Below, piece by piece: positions 1 to 9,750 of a stretch of DNA of 64,000 bases (its first letter is position 1; each line of letters opens with the position of its first letter). The notes below the pieces were generated by a model. The model saw only the letters and a list, made by a program, of their open reading frames with translations, had not been told where the DNA came from and did no database searches. Origin of the DNA: Hippasteria phrygiana (taxonomy: Eukaryota > Echinodermata > Asteroidea > Valvatida > Goniasteridae); the NCBI GenBank assembly GCA_037893225.1, contig JAZGUH010000105.1, positions 992,001 through 1,056,000 of the forward strand, in the 5' to 3' direction. The position numbers were made by a program, and so were the translations under genes.

Positions 1-217
1 TGTTGCATGTTTCATGTCCCAAGTCTTACCTTGAACAAAATTGAAATATCGAATTTCAAATCTTTATTGCTTATATTCATGACTGTTTTAATCTATTACG
101 GCGAATCTTTAACATTACTAAGAATATAACAAGGGAGGAGACAAGTGTTGTGAATAACATCCTGTATGGCAAAATATTACTTTTTTATTATTCTTGCCTG
201 GAAGACAAAATAATTGC

Positions 218-349
218 CGCCTTCAAATTTCTATTTTCTACTTGTGATGGAATTGTTATTGTTGTGTTAGTATGTTTTCATATAAATCCCTCCGGGGTGG
301 AAAAAGCCCAACGAATGTTAATTCCCGAGTCCTGGACAAAGATGCAGCC
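218..349. repeat. dispersed repeat, inverted partner at 6441-6569
   Basis: This stretch (from cgccttcaaatttc to gatgcagcc) matches, on the opposite strand, positions 6441-6569. Shared landmarks are the CGGGAATTA / TAATTCCCG segment, the GGGCTTTTTCC segment and the GTATGTTTTCAT segment. Two copies in inverted orientation 6 kb apart mark a dispersed repeat. No coding capacity is recognised. Confidence 0.75.
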
Positions 350-355
350 ATATCA

Positions 356-451
356 GGGGCGGATCCAGGATTTTTTTCAAGTGGGGGGGGTTGAAATTTG
401 CCCAGAAAGGTGACTCCCAAAATGTTCCGTCTGCGAATTTTTTTTGACAAG

Positions 452-488
<37 letters not shown>

Positions 489-625
489 CTGACCACCTTC
501 TCACCATTGGTGGCGCAATTTAACCTCTTTGTTTTGTTCTTACCCACAGGCAAAATAAGACATGTAGGGTTTCTGGTTTGCAACTTTAGGCGTAGGCCCC
601 TACAAGCAAAACAAAATGGCACCGA
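356..625 (+). repeat. GGGGCGGATCCAGG-type dispersed element, copy 1
   Basis: It begins GGGGCGGATCCAGG, continues through TTGCCCAGAAAGGTGACTCC, then a 36-base G tract (453-488), and ends near the AGGCGTAGGCCCCTACAAGC segment. A second copy in the same orientation lies at 4159-4415 with the same order of landmarks, including a shorter G tract. Related, more diverged members are the insertion at 16424-16669 (opposite strand) and the element at 61679-61856. Glycine- or proline-rich reading frames through it are only translated G/C tracts. Confidence 0.8.
453..488. repeat. 36-base G homopolymer
   Basis: An uninterrupted run of G, part of the GGGGCGGATCCAGG element. Other long G or C runs in the window include 16627-16655, 31033-31079, 31963-31982, 32134-32154 and 34326-34354. 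Length is probably unstable or imprecisely assembled. Confidence 0.95.
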
Positions 626-968
626 GCAGGGGGGGGGGGGGGTTCACCCCCACCCCCCCCCCCGATCCCCGCCTGCATATGTGCCTCCTGGCCAATATTT
701 TATGTGGGTTTTTTTTCGGCGGGGGAGGGCGCGCCCTCAGTCGCCCTCGCCCCCCCCCCCCCCACCCCCCCCCTCCCCCACCACTGTAAATTTCGCCAAC
801 GGAGAATACAATAATATGTAGAAAAATTCTGGTGTAATAGACATTTTTTGTGGGGGGGTGTTAGGCACAGTTCGGAGCAATTCGAACTCTGGCTGTGGAC
901 CAATCAGCTGTAAGCAGAGTTGCAGCACTCGAGTCCAGGACTCGGAGTCGAGTCCAAAAGGCATATAG

Positions 969-2281
969 CCAGCAAACAGAAAACGTTACAAAAACGTTAT
1001 AGGTTCTGTATAGGTTACTTACGTCTTCGACTTAAAACGTTTTCAAAACGTGTCTTGAACGTTTCAGTTTACGTATAACTCGGAGGTCTTCAGTATGTTT
1101 TTTCCAGAACGTTCGCGTGACGTTTTTGGGACGTTACAAAATGTACCGACATTAAACGGTCCTTTTTTAATGTTTAAAAACTTTTTTTCTGGACGTAGCA
1201 ACTGACCAATCAGAACTGAGGAGATTTGTGTTTACAAAAGTCATGTTAAATTCCGGTGTTTAGTTCAAAAACACACTTGACCATAATGTGTAATGGCTTA
1301 ACCATAATGTGTAATCATTCAAACCATTCAACAATACAATTTTGATTTTTGCAAACATACCGGTAGGTGAAAAATCCAACGTATCTCCTTTCGTATTCAA
1401 ATATTGAAATTGTTCATGGGAAACCATTACTTCATCATGGTGGGAAAAGCTGAATATAAAGCTAAATCACGACAATATTCAGTTTGTAGTGTTTAGTAGG
1501 TTATCACAGCATTTTGTGTAGGCTACACTCTAACCATAGTATTGTGTAATAAGTTACTTCTATTTAGTCTGGTTCCCACTATATTTATTTCTGTAAATTT
1601 GCACTTACTTTCTGCCAACTTAGCTTAATTCCAGTAAATAGAAACTTAGTTCGTGTATGTAAGTTTTTAATACTTTTTACGTTCTGGGGACGGTTCTTAG
1701 AACGTCACAAAGTCGCGTGTTTAAAGGCCGTATGATTGGTCATTTTTGCAATTTTCAAAAATGGGCGGATTTGGGGGTTAGTGTTTTATAGGAAATATCG
1801 TTCCACTCACCTGTTCAAAGTTTTGCGTTGTTGGGTGGCGAAAAAGCCGAGAGAAAAACGGCGCTCGTTTTCAACCGTCGGGCGGATGATAGCCTTTAGT
1901 CAAGGCGCGAGTGGCTACCAGCTGGACACGTGACGCGCCCTGAATGCCAGCATGTCTAGCGCGCCACTCGTCCGGGTAGCCACGCGCGCCTTGACTAAAG
2001 GCTACAGGGCAGTTTTCCAACGATTTCCAGCTGGAAATCGTTGGAAAACGATATAAATTTCCACTTTTCTTGACAACAACAGCACACCTGGTGCCATAAT
2101 ATTACAGGATGATTGAGACTACTATTAACTTATAGTCTAGTAAGGTATTTCGTAATAATTCAGTAAAAACAAATGGAGAATTACCAATCGTGTACATTAC
2201 CTTTAAAACTGTCCCTAAACTTTCGTTTTTGGAAAGAGGTACGTTCCAACAACGTTCAGAAAACGTTAAATGGTTTGCTGG
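969..2281. mobile_element. CCAGCAAAC-terminated, AACGTT-rich TIR element (non-autonomous), with a nested MITE
   Basis: The left end reads CCAGCAAACAGAAAACGTT and the right end AACGTTAAATGGTTTGCTGG, giving 9-bp perfect terminal inverted repeats (CCAGCAAAC) followed by AACGTT-rich subterminal sequence on both sides. The interior has no long reading frame. A second element (1725-2202) is inserted inside. A clear target duplication was not found. This is a MITE-like element of unknown superfamily. Confidence 0.55.
1725..2202 (+). mobile_element. TTAA-flanked MITE, family A, copy 1
   Basis: Flanked by TTAA at 1721-1724 and 2203-2206. Ends are imperfect inverted repeats (AGGCCGTATGATTGG on the left; CCAATCGTGTACATTACCT on the right). 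The interior shares GAAATGGGCGGATTTGGG-like, GCCTTTAGTCAAGGCGCG and AACGATATAAATTTCCAC segments with copy 2 (12760-13247) and, in degenerate form, with 14340-14715. TTAA targets occur with piggyBac and Kolobok transposases, so a non-autonomous member of one of these is the likely origin. Non-coding. Confidence 0.8.
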
Positions 2282-2299
2282 GTAGGGCCCTTGCACACA

Positions 2300-3870
2300 G
2301 GACGCCAGCAGGTTTCACTCTGGTGGAGTTGTCTTCAAAGAATGCAGTAAGTTACATTCACCTGGTACTCCGTAACATTTAACATCATTAAAAGGTGATT
2401 GCATTCTTGATTTAACCCACTCCCCTCCCATACATGGGCCCAATTGACGTATACATTGTGTTTGCGCCTTTTTTTAAGTGGCATCGTCATGAAAATGTTC
2501 CGTGTTGTACCATGGGGCTATGGTTATACCTTGTGATGAAACCATTTATGAAGATTAGAAATGTTCTGCCCACAGTAACATTTGCCTTCTCGGTGATTTA
2601 TTACCGTTAGTCTTTGCCCTCATGAAAAAGTAACTCGGACTCGGACTCGAAGCAAATGACCTGGGACTTGAATTCGGAGTCGAAACTTGTTACTCGACTA
2701 CAACTCTGGCTGTACCCCAAGAATATTTTGCCCATATGTTTGTACCCCAAAATCTAAGTGCCGGAAAACTGTTTTTAATTTTGCCGTCCAAAATGCCATG
2801 AAAGTGAGGTAGCTCTTGGTTAATTGGGGGTGGGGTGGGGTGGGGGGTGTAGGAAAGTGCAGCTGGCCCTCGGAAAGTTAGTCGGCCCCAGGTTTAGTCG
2901 TTTAATCCCCCCCCCCCCCCCCCCCCCCAATCTCCTACCACACAAACTGCTTTTCAGCTCTGTGTAATGTTTGGTCTACGGCACCGGGCCTAAAAGTTCA
3001 AAATCCCAGCTGTCTTTAAGGGTCGAAAAACAATACAAGAAGGTTTTTCAAAAATGTATTTTATATTTTTCCAAAAAGAGTAAGGACAATACTTTCCAGT
3101 AATTGTAATTACGTAAGTGATATTGTTTTGCAGTTTGGCTGAATGGCCTTTTTATTTAAATCCACCAAAAATCAGTTTTCGCAGCTCCCAAAATGGCCGA
3201 AAATGGCCAAACACACATAACCGTCTGTTACCATGGCAACGGGAAACATAGATTTTTAAAGTCTATTTTGGTTATTTACTCACCAAGTACTTTCATCTCA
3301 CAATTGTTTTTTTTTTAATCCATTTTTTTTACAATGGACACTTAAATAAAGAATTTACACAAATGACTCAACAGTTATTGCTGGTTGTGTGCTTCCCCCC
3401 CCCCCCCCCCCCCCACCCCCGAACCTTGAAGAAAAATCGCCGCCGCTGTCTGAGACCTAAAACGACTTTGTCTTCCAAAATCAATTGCTCAACAGTTCTG
3501 TATTTGAAATACTCGCTTGCCAGTCCCAACTAGGCAAATTTGCTTAAAATTGAATCAACTGGGAAAATTCAGGGCGTAGGCATATTCTAACAAGCAGGCA
3601 TGTATGTGCTTTTTCTCCATTTGTTGGGGTATTTCTGCTTTGCTGTTGCTCACGTGGACAAAATTGCAGAATAATTATGTGCGGTGCACATTCATAGACT
3701 GAAGAGGAGGAGGGGAAACGGAAATGTTTTCGTCTGAAGCCACCAATGACTCACTTCAACCACAAACGTCTGCTTACACTGATGATACATGCCAAATAGA
3801 AAATTTATTAAGATCAAGACAAAAAGAAAATTATCTATTCAAAATATAAATTCTATGCGTTTCATCTGAT
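2300..3870. other. non-coding stretch with C/G tracts
   Basis: No gene is recognised here. The stretch contains long C tracts (about 2907-2928 and 3397-3414), a G-rich segment near 2827-2850, and a patch of CGGACTCGGACTCG-like short repeats near 2636-2690 that resembles 920-955. Confidence 0.6.
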
Positions 3871-3874
3871 CTCA

Positions 3875-3974
3875 TACACTGCAAAAACTGTAATGTCAAA
3901 TTACCAGCATGTGGGCTTTATATTAAACCATTCGCCGAGTGGTGTTAATTTAACATCACAGTTTTTGCAGTGTA
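3875..3974. mobile_element. ~100-bp MITE with ACACTGCAAAAACTG inverted repeats
   Basis: The ends are TACACTGCAAAAACTG (from 3875) and CAGTTTTTGCAGTGTA (to 3974), a perfect 16-bp inverted repeat with further imperfect complementarity (TAATGT / ACATCA). It is short, non-coding and TA-bounded, typical of a MITE. The superfamily is not assigned. Confidence 0.8.
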
Positions 3975-4158
3975 AAATGCATTACTCTAGTACAAAAGCG
4001 TTTGCTGCACATGGGAAAACATTAATTAGCATTGTAACTCAAGACTGATACCACAGAGGTGTTCCACGGCGTCTATTTTACCATCCTGTGCAGTTAAGCC
4101 TTAGATGTCGTGGGTGTTTTAGGAACTTCTTCATAAGAGGGATTTAATTGTTCCTATA

Positions 4159-4415
4159 CAGGGGCGGATCCAGGAATTTTTGCAGGGGGGGGGGGTTCTG
4201 AAATTTGCCCAGAAAAGTGACTCCCAAAATGTTCCGCCTGCGAAAAAAAATTACAGGGGGGGGGGGGGGGGGCTGATACACTTTCTCACCGTTGGTGGCG
4301 CCATTGAACCTCTTTGTTTTGTTCTCACCCATAGGCAAAATAAGACCTGTATTTGCAAGGCGTAGGCCCCTACAAGCAAAAGAAAAGAAAAACAAATTGG
4401 CAACTAGCAGGGGCG
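4159..4415 (+). repeat. GGGGCGGATCCAGG-type dispersed element, copy 2
   Basis: Same order of landmarks as 356-625: GGGGCGGATCCAGG, TTGCCCAGAAAAGTGACTCC, G tract, TTTCTCACCGTTGGTGGCGC, then AGGCGTAGGCCCCTACAAGC. Reading frames across it contain only homopolymer translations. It is probably a non-autonomous retroelement or MITE, judging from the target duplications seen at other family members. Confidence 0.8.
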
Positions 4416-4527
4416 GGTTTCGACCCCCAAAAATAGTCATTCAAATTCACTATACGAGCATTCTGCGTTTTTTAGCTTCACTCGTCTATGTAAAAGATGC
4501 ATTAAAATTACAATTATTGTATTGTCT

Positions 4528-4752
4528 ACACTCTTAAAACTGTATTTAGCAATTAAACACAATCTTGCTATCAGTCAAACATGTTTAGAACAAGCTAAAC
4601 ATTACGTGTTCAATTCCTAAACATCAATGTTCATTGGCTAAATACCACCGTCAACACGCTAAACATGTTTAGTATGTAAACGTGTTTACCAACTGATAGC
4701 AAGAAAGTGTTTAGAAAAGTGTTTAATTGCTAAACACCGTTTTTGCAAGTGT
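4528..4752. mobile_element. ~225-bp MITE with 34-bp imperfect TIRs (TTTAGCAATTAAACAC)
   Basis: The left end begins ACACTCTTAAAACTG and runs into TTTAGCAATTAAACAC; the right end is GTGTTTAATTGCTAAA running into CGTTTTTGCAAGTGT. The ends form long, slightly imperfect inverted repeats. The interior contains several AAACATGTTTA-like palindromes. It is flanked by TA on the right. Non-coding. Confidence 0.8.
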
Positions 4753-4759
4753 ATTCAAT

Positions 4760-6180
4760 TTCGTCTGGACCAGCATCTTTTCCCGCATGTCCACATTCCT
4801 GAATGCAACAAATGAAGTCTTGAATTCACCAAAACAAAATAGAATGCCCCTAAACGAAAACGAACATCAGGAACAAAATCGTGGCTGCTTAAAAATTGAA
4901 AATTAATGCTCTTTAACAGTGAAACAGGAACCTAAATTTGATTAGATACACACAATATGTATACAACATGGACAGTATTGCGGCCTACCTCGGGAAAATG
5001 TCTTTAGGAAATAACCGGAGATAGTCTGAGTGAAAATGCAAAACATTATTTAAATTTTAAATTCTTGCAAACTGAAAAAGAAAACATTAATTTTTTTTGT
5101 CATTTTCAACTTGGGAACGCGCGCCATCGACGGCAGCAATGTGGAATTCATTGATTCAAATATTATGCACTTGGCTTCGTGCCTTGTTTTTTTTCTAAGA
5201 GACTTGGTGATGACAATCATATACGGCATCAGTACCGGTACCACGTAACATAATTGCACGTTCATGGACAATGAAACACAATTTGATGCAAGCTGTTACC
5301 TAAAGCTTTTTGTTAATTAGTTACTCATAATGCAATTTTTAAAAAGGGTGAGACAACCACATCATCAGATAGAAATCAAACCAGCAGCATATTATGTATG
5401 TTTTGGGTCCGGGGGAAGGGGGGAGGGGCGGAATTGCACATTGTTTTCAAAAGGTGACCCCATACAAGGTTCCAGCATATGGCTTTTATGGAATTAATTT
5501 GACATTAACAACCAAATCATCAGGGACACAAAAATGCAAAGTCTCACTTGTTTACAAACTTTAAAAGAGAATAATAAATAGATGTCGCATTCGAGAACGA
5601 TTTGCTACACTGACTTCTCATTCATGCTTTAATTCCGTGTTAACTTTATAAACGCTTTTATATTTCAAGTGCGCGAAAAACCCGTAACAGCCAAATCAGT
5701 AGCACAACTTAAACATGAAGACAGTTTAAACGGTCAATAACCCAAGAACCAAAAAGAATGACATTTGAAAATACATTTCACCACTGACTCTTCTCATCGA
5801 GCGATTCGATTTGTCGTAAACCTGACATTTTGGGAAAATTCCATAATAAAATATATAATGTAAGCTTTGTAATGGTGAAAAAATACTGTTATACGATATT
5901 TTAGTTTGCGAATAGAGATTAAATTCAGCATTGAGAATGGAAAATAATACGTAGTTTACACGATATTTTTCTGAAGTACGCCAGACGTAATGTGAAATTG
6001 TACATATTTAATTATGAATTAAATGTGCTTTAAACTGCAGCATTTTGACAAAAACAAGAATCGATATTTTTTGACGATTTTCATGTAAATTGCAATTACT
6101 CAAAAATAGGTCGTGCGACTTATGTCCGATTTCCCTTGCGGACCCCTCTTTTTTAGACTGGTCCCTTATATGGCTCCTCG
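4760..6180. other. non-coding AT-rich stretch
   Basis: I see no gene, no long repeat and no recognisable domain here; the short reading frames do not resemble proteins. A purine/G-rich patch (about 5408-5432) is the only compositional feature. Confidence 0.5.
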
Positions 6181-6183
6181 AAA

Positions 6184-6345
6184 GAGTAGAAATTTCACTC
6201 TTTTGGAGTGATTTTCATTCTTTTGGAGTGGTTTTTATAAGAGATTAGCTCTTTTTGAGTGGTTTGATAAGGGATTCACTCTTTTTTGAGTGGTTTTATA
6301 AGGGATTCACTCTTTTGCAAAATGAGTTTTTCACTCTTCTACATT
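6184..6345. repeat. short tandem repeat based on CACTCTTTTGGAGTG
   Basis: Four to five imperfect units of about 33-36 bp, each containing a CACTCTTTT and a GAGTGGTTTT(A/G)TAAG(G/A)GATT segment. The CACTC..GAGTG parts are mutually complementary, so each unit can form a small hairpin. Non-coding. Confidence 0.7.
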
Positions 6346-6440
6346 CATAGAGTAATTAACTAACAAAAAGATTGGGTCCGCTGCCCGCCAGTTATATAGA
6401 AAAAAAAGAGGAAAAAGAAGTACCGGCCATGAAGCAGATA

Positions 6441-6569
6441 GCTGCATTTTTGGCCAGGACTCGGGAATTAACACTAGGTGGGCTTTTTCCTACTCCGAAG
6501 GGTTACATGAAAACATACTGACATATCAATAACAATGCCACCACAAGTAGAAACTAAAACTTGAAGGCG
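6441..6569. repeat. inverted copy of the repeat at 218-349
   Basis: Reverse-complement match to 218-349; shared segments include CTCGGGAATTAACA, GGGCTTTTTCC and GAAAACATACT. Confidence 0.75.
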
Positions 6570-7092
6570 ACAGTTCATTTCGTTGAGCAACCACCGCGTG
6601 TCACTTGTGTGCGTGGGTCAGGAATATGCAAATACCGCCCTCTGGATAAACTGGTTCCTGTCTCCCCAAACCGGAACGACGGGGGTGCGTTCTACTGACG
6701 CGAGCAACGCGAACGTTCCCCAACTTCGTAAAAACACAAAAAAGAGGCAAAAGTTGGTAAACGTTTGCTTCAGTAAACGCGCCGAGATCAGCCGCTTTTG
6801 ATTGGCCCTTGCTGCGCTTGCGCATTTTTCATTTGGAAATAAACAATTAATACCCGGTATGTCTTCGGGCAAGAATAATGATGTTTTCCCGGCCAAATTA
6901 TGTTCATTTTCATTTACACTCGTTCAAATTCCTGCCGTTTTTCTAGGTCAATCAAATTAGGGTTTCTGTTTTGATGTTAGGGCCTATTTAGTCCGAGAGC
7001 CCAGAGAGGTTTAATTAGAATATCAAGCACAAAAGGTTCGATGGTGGAACTCCCTGACTAGGTAAATTTGAATACATTTTCAAAGTGAACAA

Positions 7093-7165
7093 AAAGGAGC
7101 GGGATTCGAACCTGCGACCTCCGGGTTACCGTACCGGCGCTCTACCAACTGATCTATCTTGCCCT
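7093..7165 (-). repeat. tRNA-derived SINE head (tRNA-like, minus strand)
   Basis: On the minus strand the sequence contains an A-box-like TAGATCAGTTGG, the tRNA-like segment TAGAGCGCCGG and a perfect B box GGTTCGAATCC. The cloverleaf is imperfect: the anticodon stem has a mismatch and the position before the would-be GGT anticodon is C instead of T. The flank (ACTAGGTAAATTTGAATAC at 7059) recurs at 7341-7390 with a degraded GGAGCAGGATTC, so this is a dispersed SINE with a second damaged copy rather than a working tRNA gene. Confidence 0.7.
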
Positions 7166-7634
7166 ATGTTGGCGGTCTCCCAAATTGTCAGTATCTTTGT
7201 TCAGGGCGCTAGTCGGAAGTCATAAACCCAGAATGCCGTATAGCCAGGGATCACACCCAATTTTACGATACAACATGGGAAGCGACATTGTGGGGATCAC
7301 TCAATGAGGATACGACTTTTAACTGATAATTCGGGAAACTGACTAGGTAAATTTAAATACATTTTCAAAGTGAACAAAGAAACTGGCAGGAGCAGGATTC
7401 CTTTTTGTCTCTTTGTTAGACAATGGTTGTGTTCTTTTAAATTGTCTCTTTCTTATCCAGCCCTGACCAGTTGGCGCAACTCAGATTTCACCCGACCCCC
7501 TTAATTGTCTCCTGTGCAGTCATGCATGAAAACTAATCCAGTAAAAATTTCACCAAAAGAAGCAGAAAGAGTTACTTCAAAAGTACATATGAAAATATCC
7601 TATCTAATAGTATAATAGTATATATATATAACGC

Positions 7635-7811
7635 CCTTTTCCGCATTGGGGCGACCGGTCTATGGGCATTGTGCATTAAAAAAAATGTAACCTAACCCTA
7701 TCTTTTCCTGTTGCATTTACTTTAAGGCGACCGGTAATCGGTCGCCCCAAGACGGTCGGTCGCCCCATGCCCATAGAAAAACGGTGACCGGTCACCTTAT
7801 GCTGGAAAAGG
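7635..7811. mobile_element. ~177-bp palindromic MITE (GGCGACCGGT)
   Basis: The left end CCTTTTCCGCATTGGGGCG..ACCGGT and the right end ACCGGTCACC..GCTGGAAAAGG form ~25-bp imperfect inverted repeats. The interior holds further inverted GGCGACCGGT / ACCGGTCGCC-like copies, so the whole element can fold. It lies beside a (TA)n run. Non-coding. Confidence 0.75.
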
Positions 7812-7943
7812 TCAGTATATTGCTACAGAATAAAACTATGGCCAATTTTAAAAGTGTATAGTTTTGTTTGACTCGCACTGTAGTAAGCTTAAATGTCAGC
7901 CGAAATGAAAAGCTTTCTCAAACTATTTTGTGCAAATGGGATA

Positions 7944-8966
7944 TATGGCATGTCAAACGTTGTAATATTCGATAATCTACGTATTTTTGTGCCATGTTCA
8001 AATATATATGTGCGATGTTTGTCATTATGTGCGATGTTCAAATATATATGTGCGATGTTTGTCATTATATGTGCGATGTTCCAATTTATATGTGCGATGT
8101 TCCAATTTATATGTGCGATGTTCAAATATATATGTGCGATGTTCAAATATATATGCGATGTTTTGTCATATATGTGCGATGTTTGTCATTATATATGCGA
8201 TGTTCAAATGTATGTGTGCGATGTTTGTTATTATATGTGCGATGTTCAAATATATATGCGATGTTTGTCATATATGTGCGATGTTCAAATGTATATATGC
8301 GATGTTCAAATTTATATGTGCGATGTTTGTCATATATGTGCGATGTTCAAATATATGTGCGATGTTTTTCAATTTACATTCGAAAACGGAATTGTGGGAT
8401 ATAGTATGGTTTCCAGACCGAAATAGTATGAATATTCCTAATAAGTTACATCAGGGACCAGACTACTTAGGACGGTCTATCTGTTCCACTGACCTGGCTT
8501 GAAGCTAGCCCGCGATTCAGCCCGCGATTCGCAATAGGGCCCGCGATTCGCCCGATCAGAGCAGCCACATATTGAAAACTAGAATCCATTCGGAGTTATT
8601 TTTCTAATAAAATCGCTGGATTCAGGCAACAAATTTTCGAGAAATGTCAAGAAATTACTACCAATTTTTGCATGAAATTCCAGAATAGGTATGAGCAAAG
8701 CTGAACATATTATACTTATCATTGTTTTATGGGTCTTCTTTATTAAATAATTAGTCGTTTCGCAAGGGCCCATTTCAAAGGGTTCTCTACATCAATTCCT
8801 AAATTTCGGCTCAGCACAATAGCTTCAGTTTGAAAGAAAGTGTACCGCACATGTTTTGAAAAATTCATATTTTTCTTTCACATTCATAATTGCCACCTTC
8901 CTGGGCACACCTAATTTCAGCAAGAGCTTATTGCAAGAATGGCTTCTGTTCCAATTAGCCGCTTAA
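7944..8966 (+). mobile_element. left arm of a large fold-back element
   Basis: This ~1-kb segment is repeated in inverse orientation at 13249-14255 with the same internal order. The outer end reads ATGGCATGTC.AACGTT. It is followed by a minisatellite (about 7985-8375), a segment with repeated CCCGCGATTC (8505-8550), and an inner end AATTAGCCGCTTAA. Long inverted arms containing tandem repeats are the hallmark of Foldback/Galileo elements and of the sea-urchin TU elements. No coding capacity in the arm itself; frames through the minisatellite encode only periodic peptides. Confidence 0.75.
7985..8375 (+). repeat. minisatellite, ~21-bp unit GTGCGATGTTCAAATATAT
   Basis: About 18 imperfect units alternate between GCGATGTTCAAATATATATG-type and GCGATGTTTGTCATTATATG-type variants. 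An inverted homologue occupies about 13835-14215. The alternation of two unit types is kept in both arms, indicating that the arms share a common origin. This is not a CRISPR array: units are contiguous and there are no unique spacers. Confidence 0.9.
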
Positions 8967-9750
8967 TATCAGAAACTTGGCTAAAGGATCTTGACGATCC
9001 TTTAATAAAAATTCCAGGCTATGTCATAGAAGGCTCTTGTAGACAAAGTAAGCGAGGCGGTGGGGTAGCATTATACATCAGAGATAATTATACTTACAAA
9101 ACTCGAGTAGATTTATGTATAAATTCTACAGAAATAGAATCATATTTTATTGAAGTCGAAAGCACCAGTGGCAATTCATTTATAGTGGGAGTAATATATA
9201 GACCCCCCGATACATCATACGTACAGTTTTTAGATGCCTTTGATAGTATACTTGAAACAACAAGTAACTTTAATAAAAAATGCTATTTAATGGGGGACTT
9301 CAATATTAACCTGCTACATCGTGACACAAATAGCAATGTTCAAACTTTTATTGAAATCCTTTCTTCACATTCCTTCTATCCTCTAATCAATAAACCTACA
9401 AGAATTACAAGTGAAAGCGCAACGCTAATAGATAACATCTTTACTAATGATATGCTTAATCATAATTCAGGAATATTACTAACTGATATAAGTGACCACT
9501 TACCAGTGTTTATGACGATCGATCAGTGTAAAGAAACAGGTACAAACAAACTAAACAAACCTAAACGAGACTTCAAAATAACTAACATCCAACGTTTTAT
9601 TCAGGATCTTAACGGTATTGACTGGGATCACATTCTGTTTTCAGATAATGTTGATGATAGCTATAATACGTTCTTAGACATTTTTATCAACTTCTATGAA
9701 AGGGATTTTCCTCTATGTTATAATGAATCTACTTAAAAAAAAAAAAAAAA
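8967..9750 (+). pseudogene. LINE endonuclease (APE-type) fragment, 5'-truncated
   Basis: Apurinic-like endonuclease part of a non-LTR retrotransposon. Frame 2 reads SETWL near the start, then GGGVALYIRDN, VIYRPP, YLMGDFNINLL, and the terminal SDHLPVF signature around 9495-9510, all in family order. The usual first ~50 residues (N-terminal catalytic Asn/Glu motifs) are missing. An open frame can be read from ATG 8939, but its first ten codons come from the fold-back arm, so this is a chance fusion at the truncation point. The frame stops at 9736 in front of an A16 run, and the RT continues in another frame. Not a functional protein. Confidence 0.85.

Noticed and set aside
256..964. Open frames encoding poly-Gly or poly-Pro proteins (both strands)
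   Set aside because: They are translations of G/C homopolymers inside a dispersed repeat, without start context or domain.
7093..7165. Functional tRNA gene
   Set aside because: Mispaired anticodon stem, wrong base before the anticodon, and repeat-like flanks with a second degenerate copy point to a SINE.
7985..8375. CRISPR-like array
   Set aside because: Units are adjacent without unique spacers, and the genome is metazoan.
7889..8502. Open frames of 85-177 codons in all three plus frames and the minus strand of the minisatellite
   Set aside because: Repeats of a ~21-bp unit (a multiple of three) keep every frame open; peptides are periodic and mirrored at 13636-14269. Not genes.
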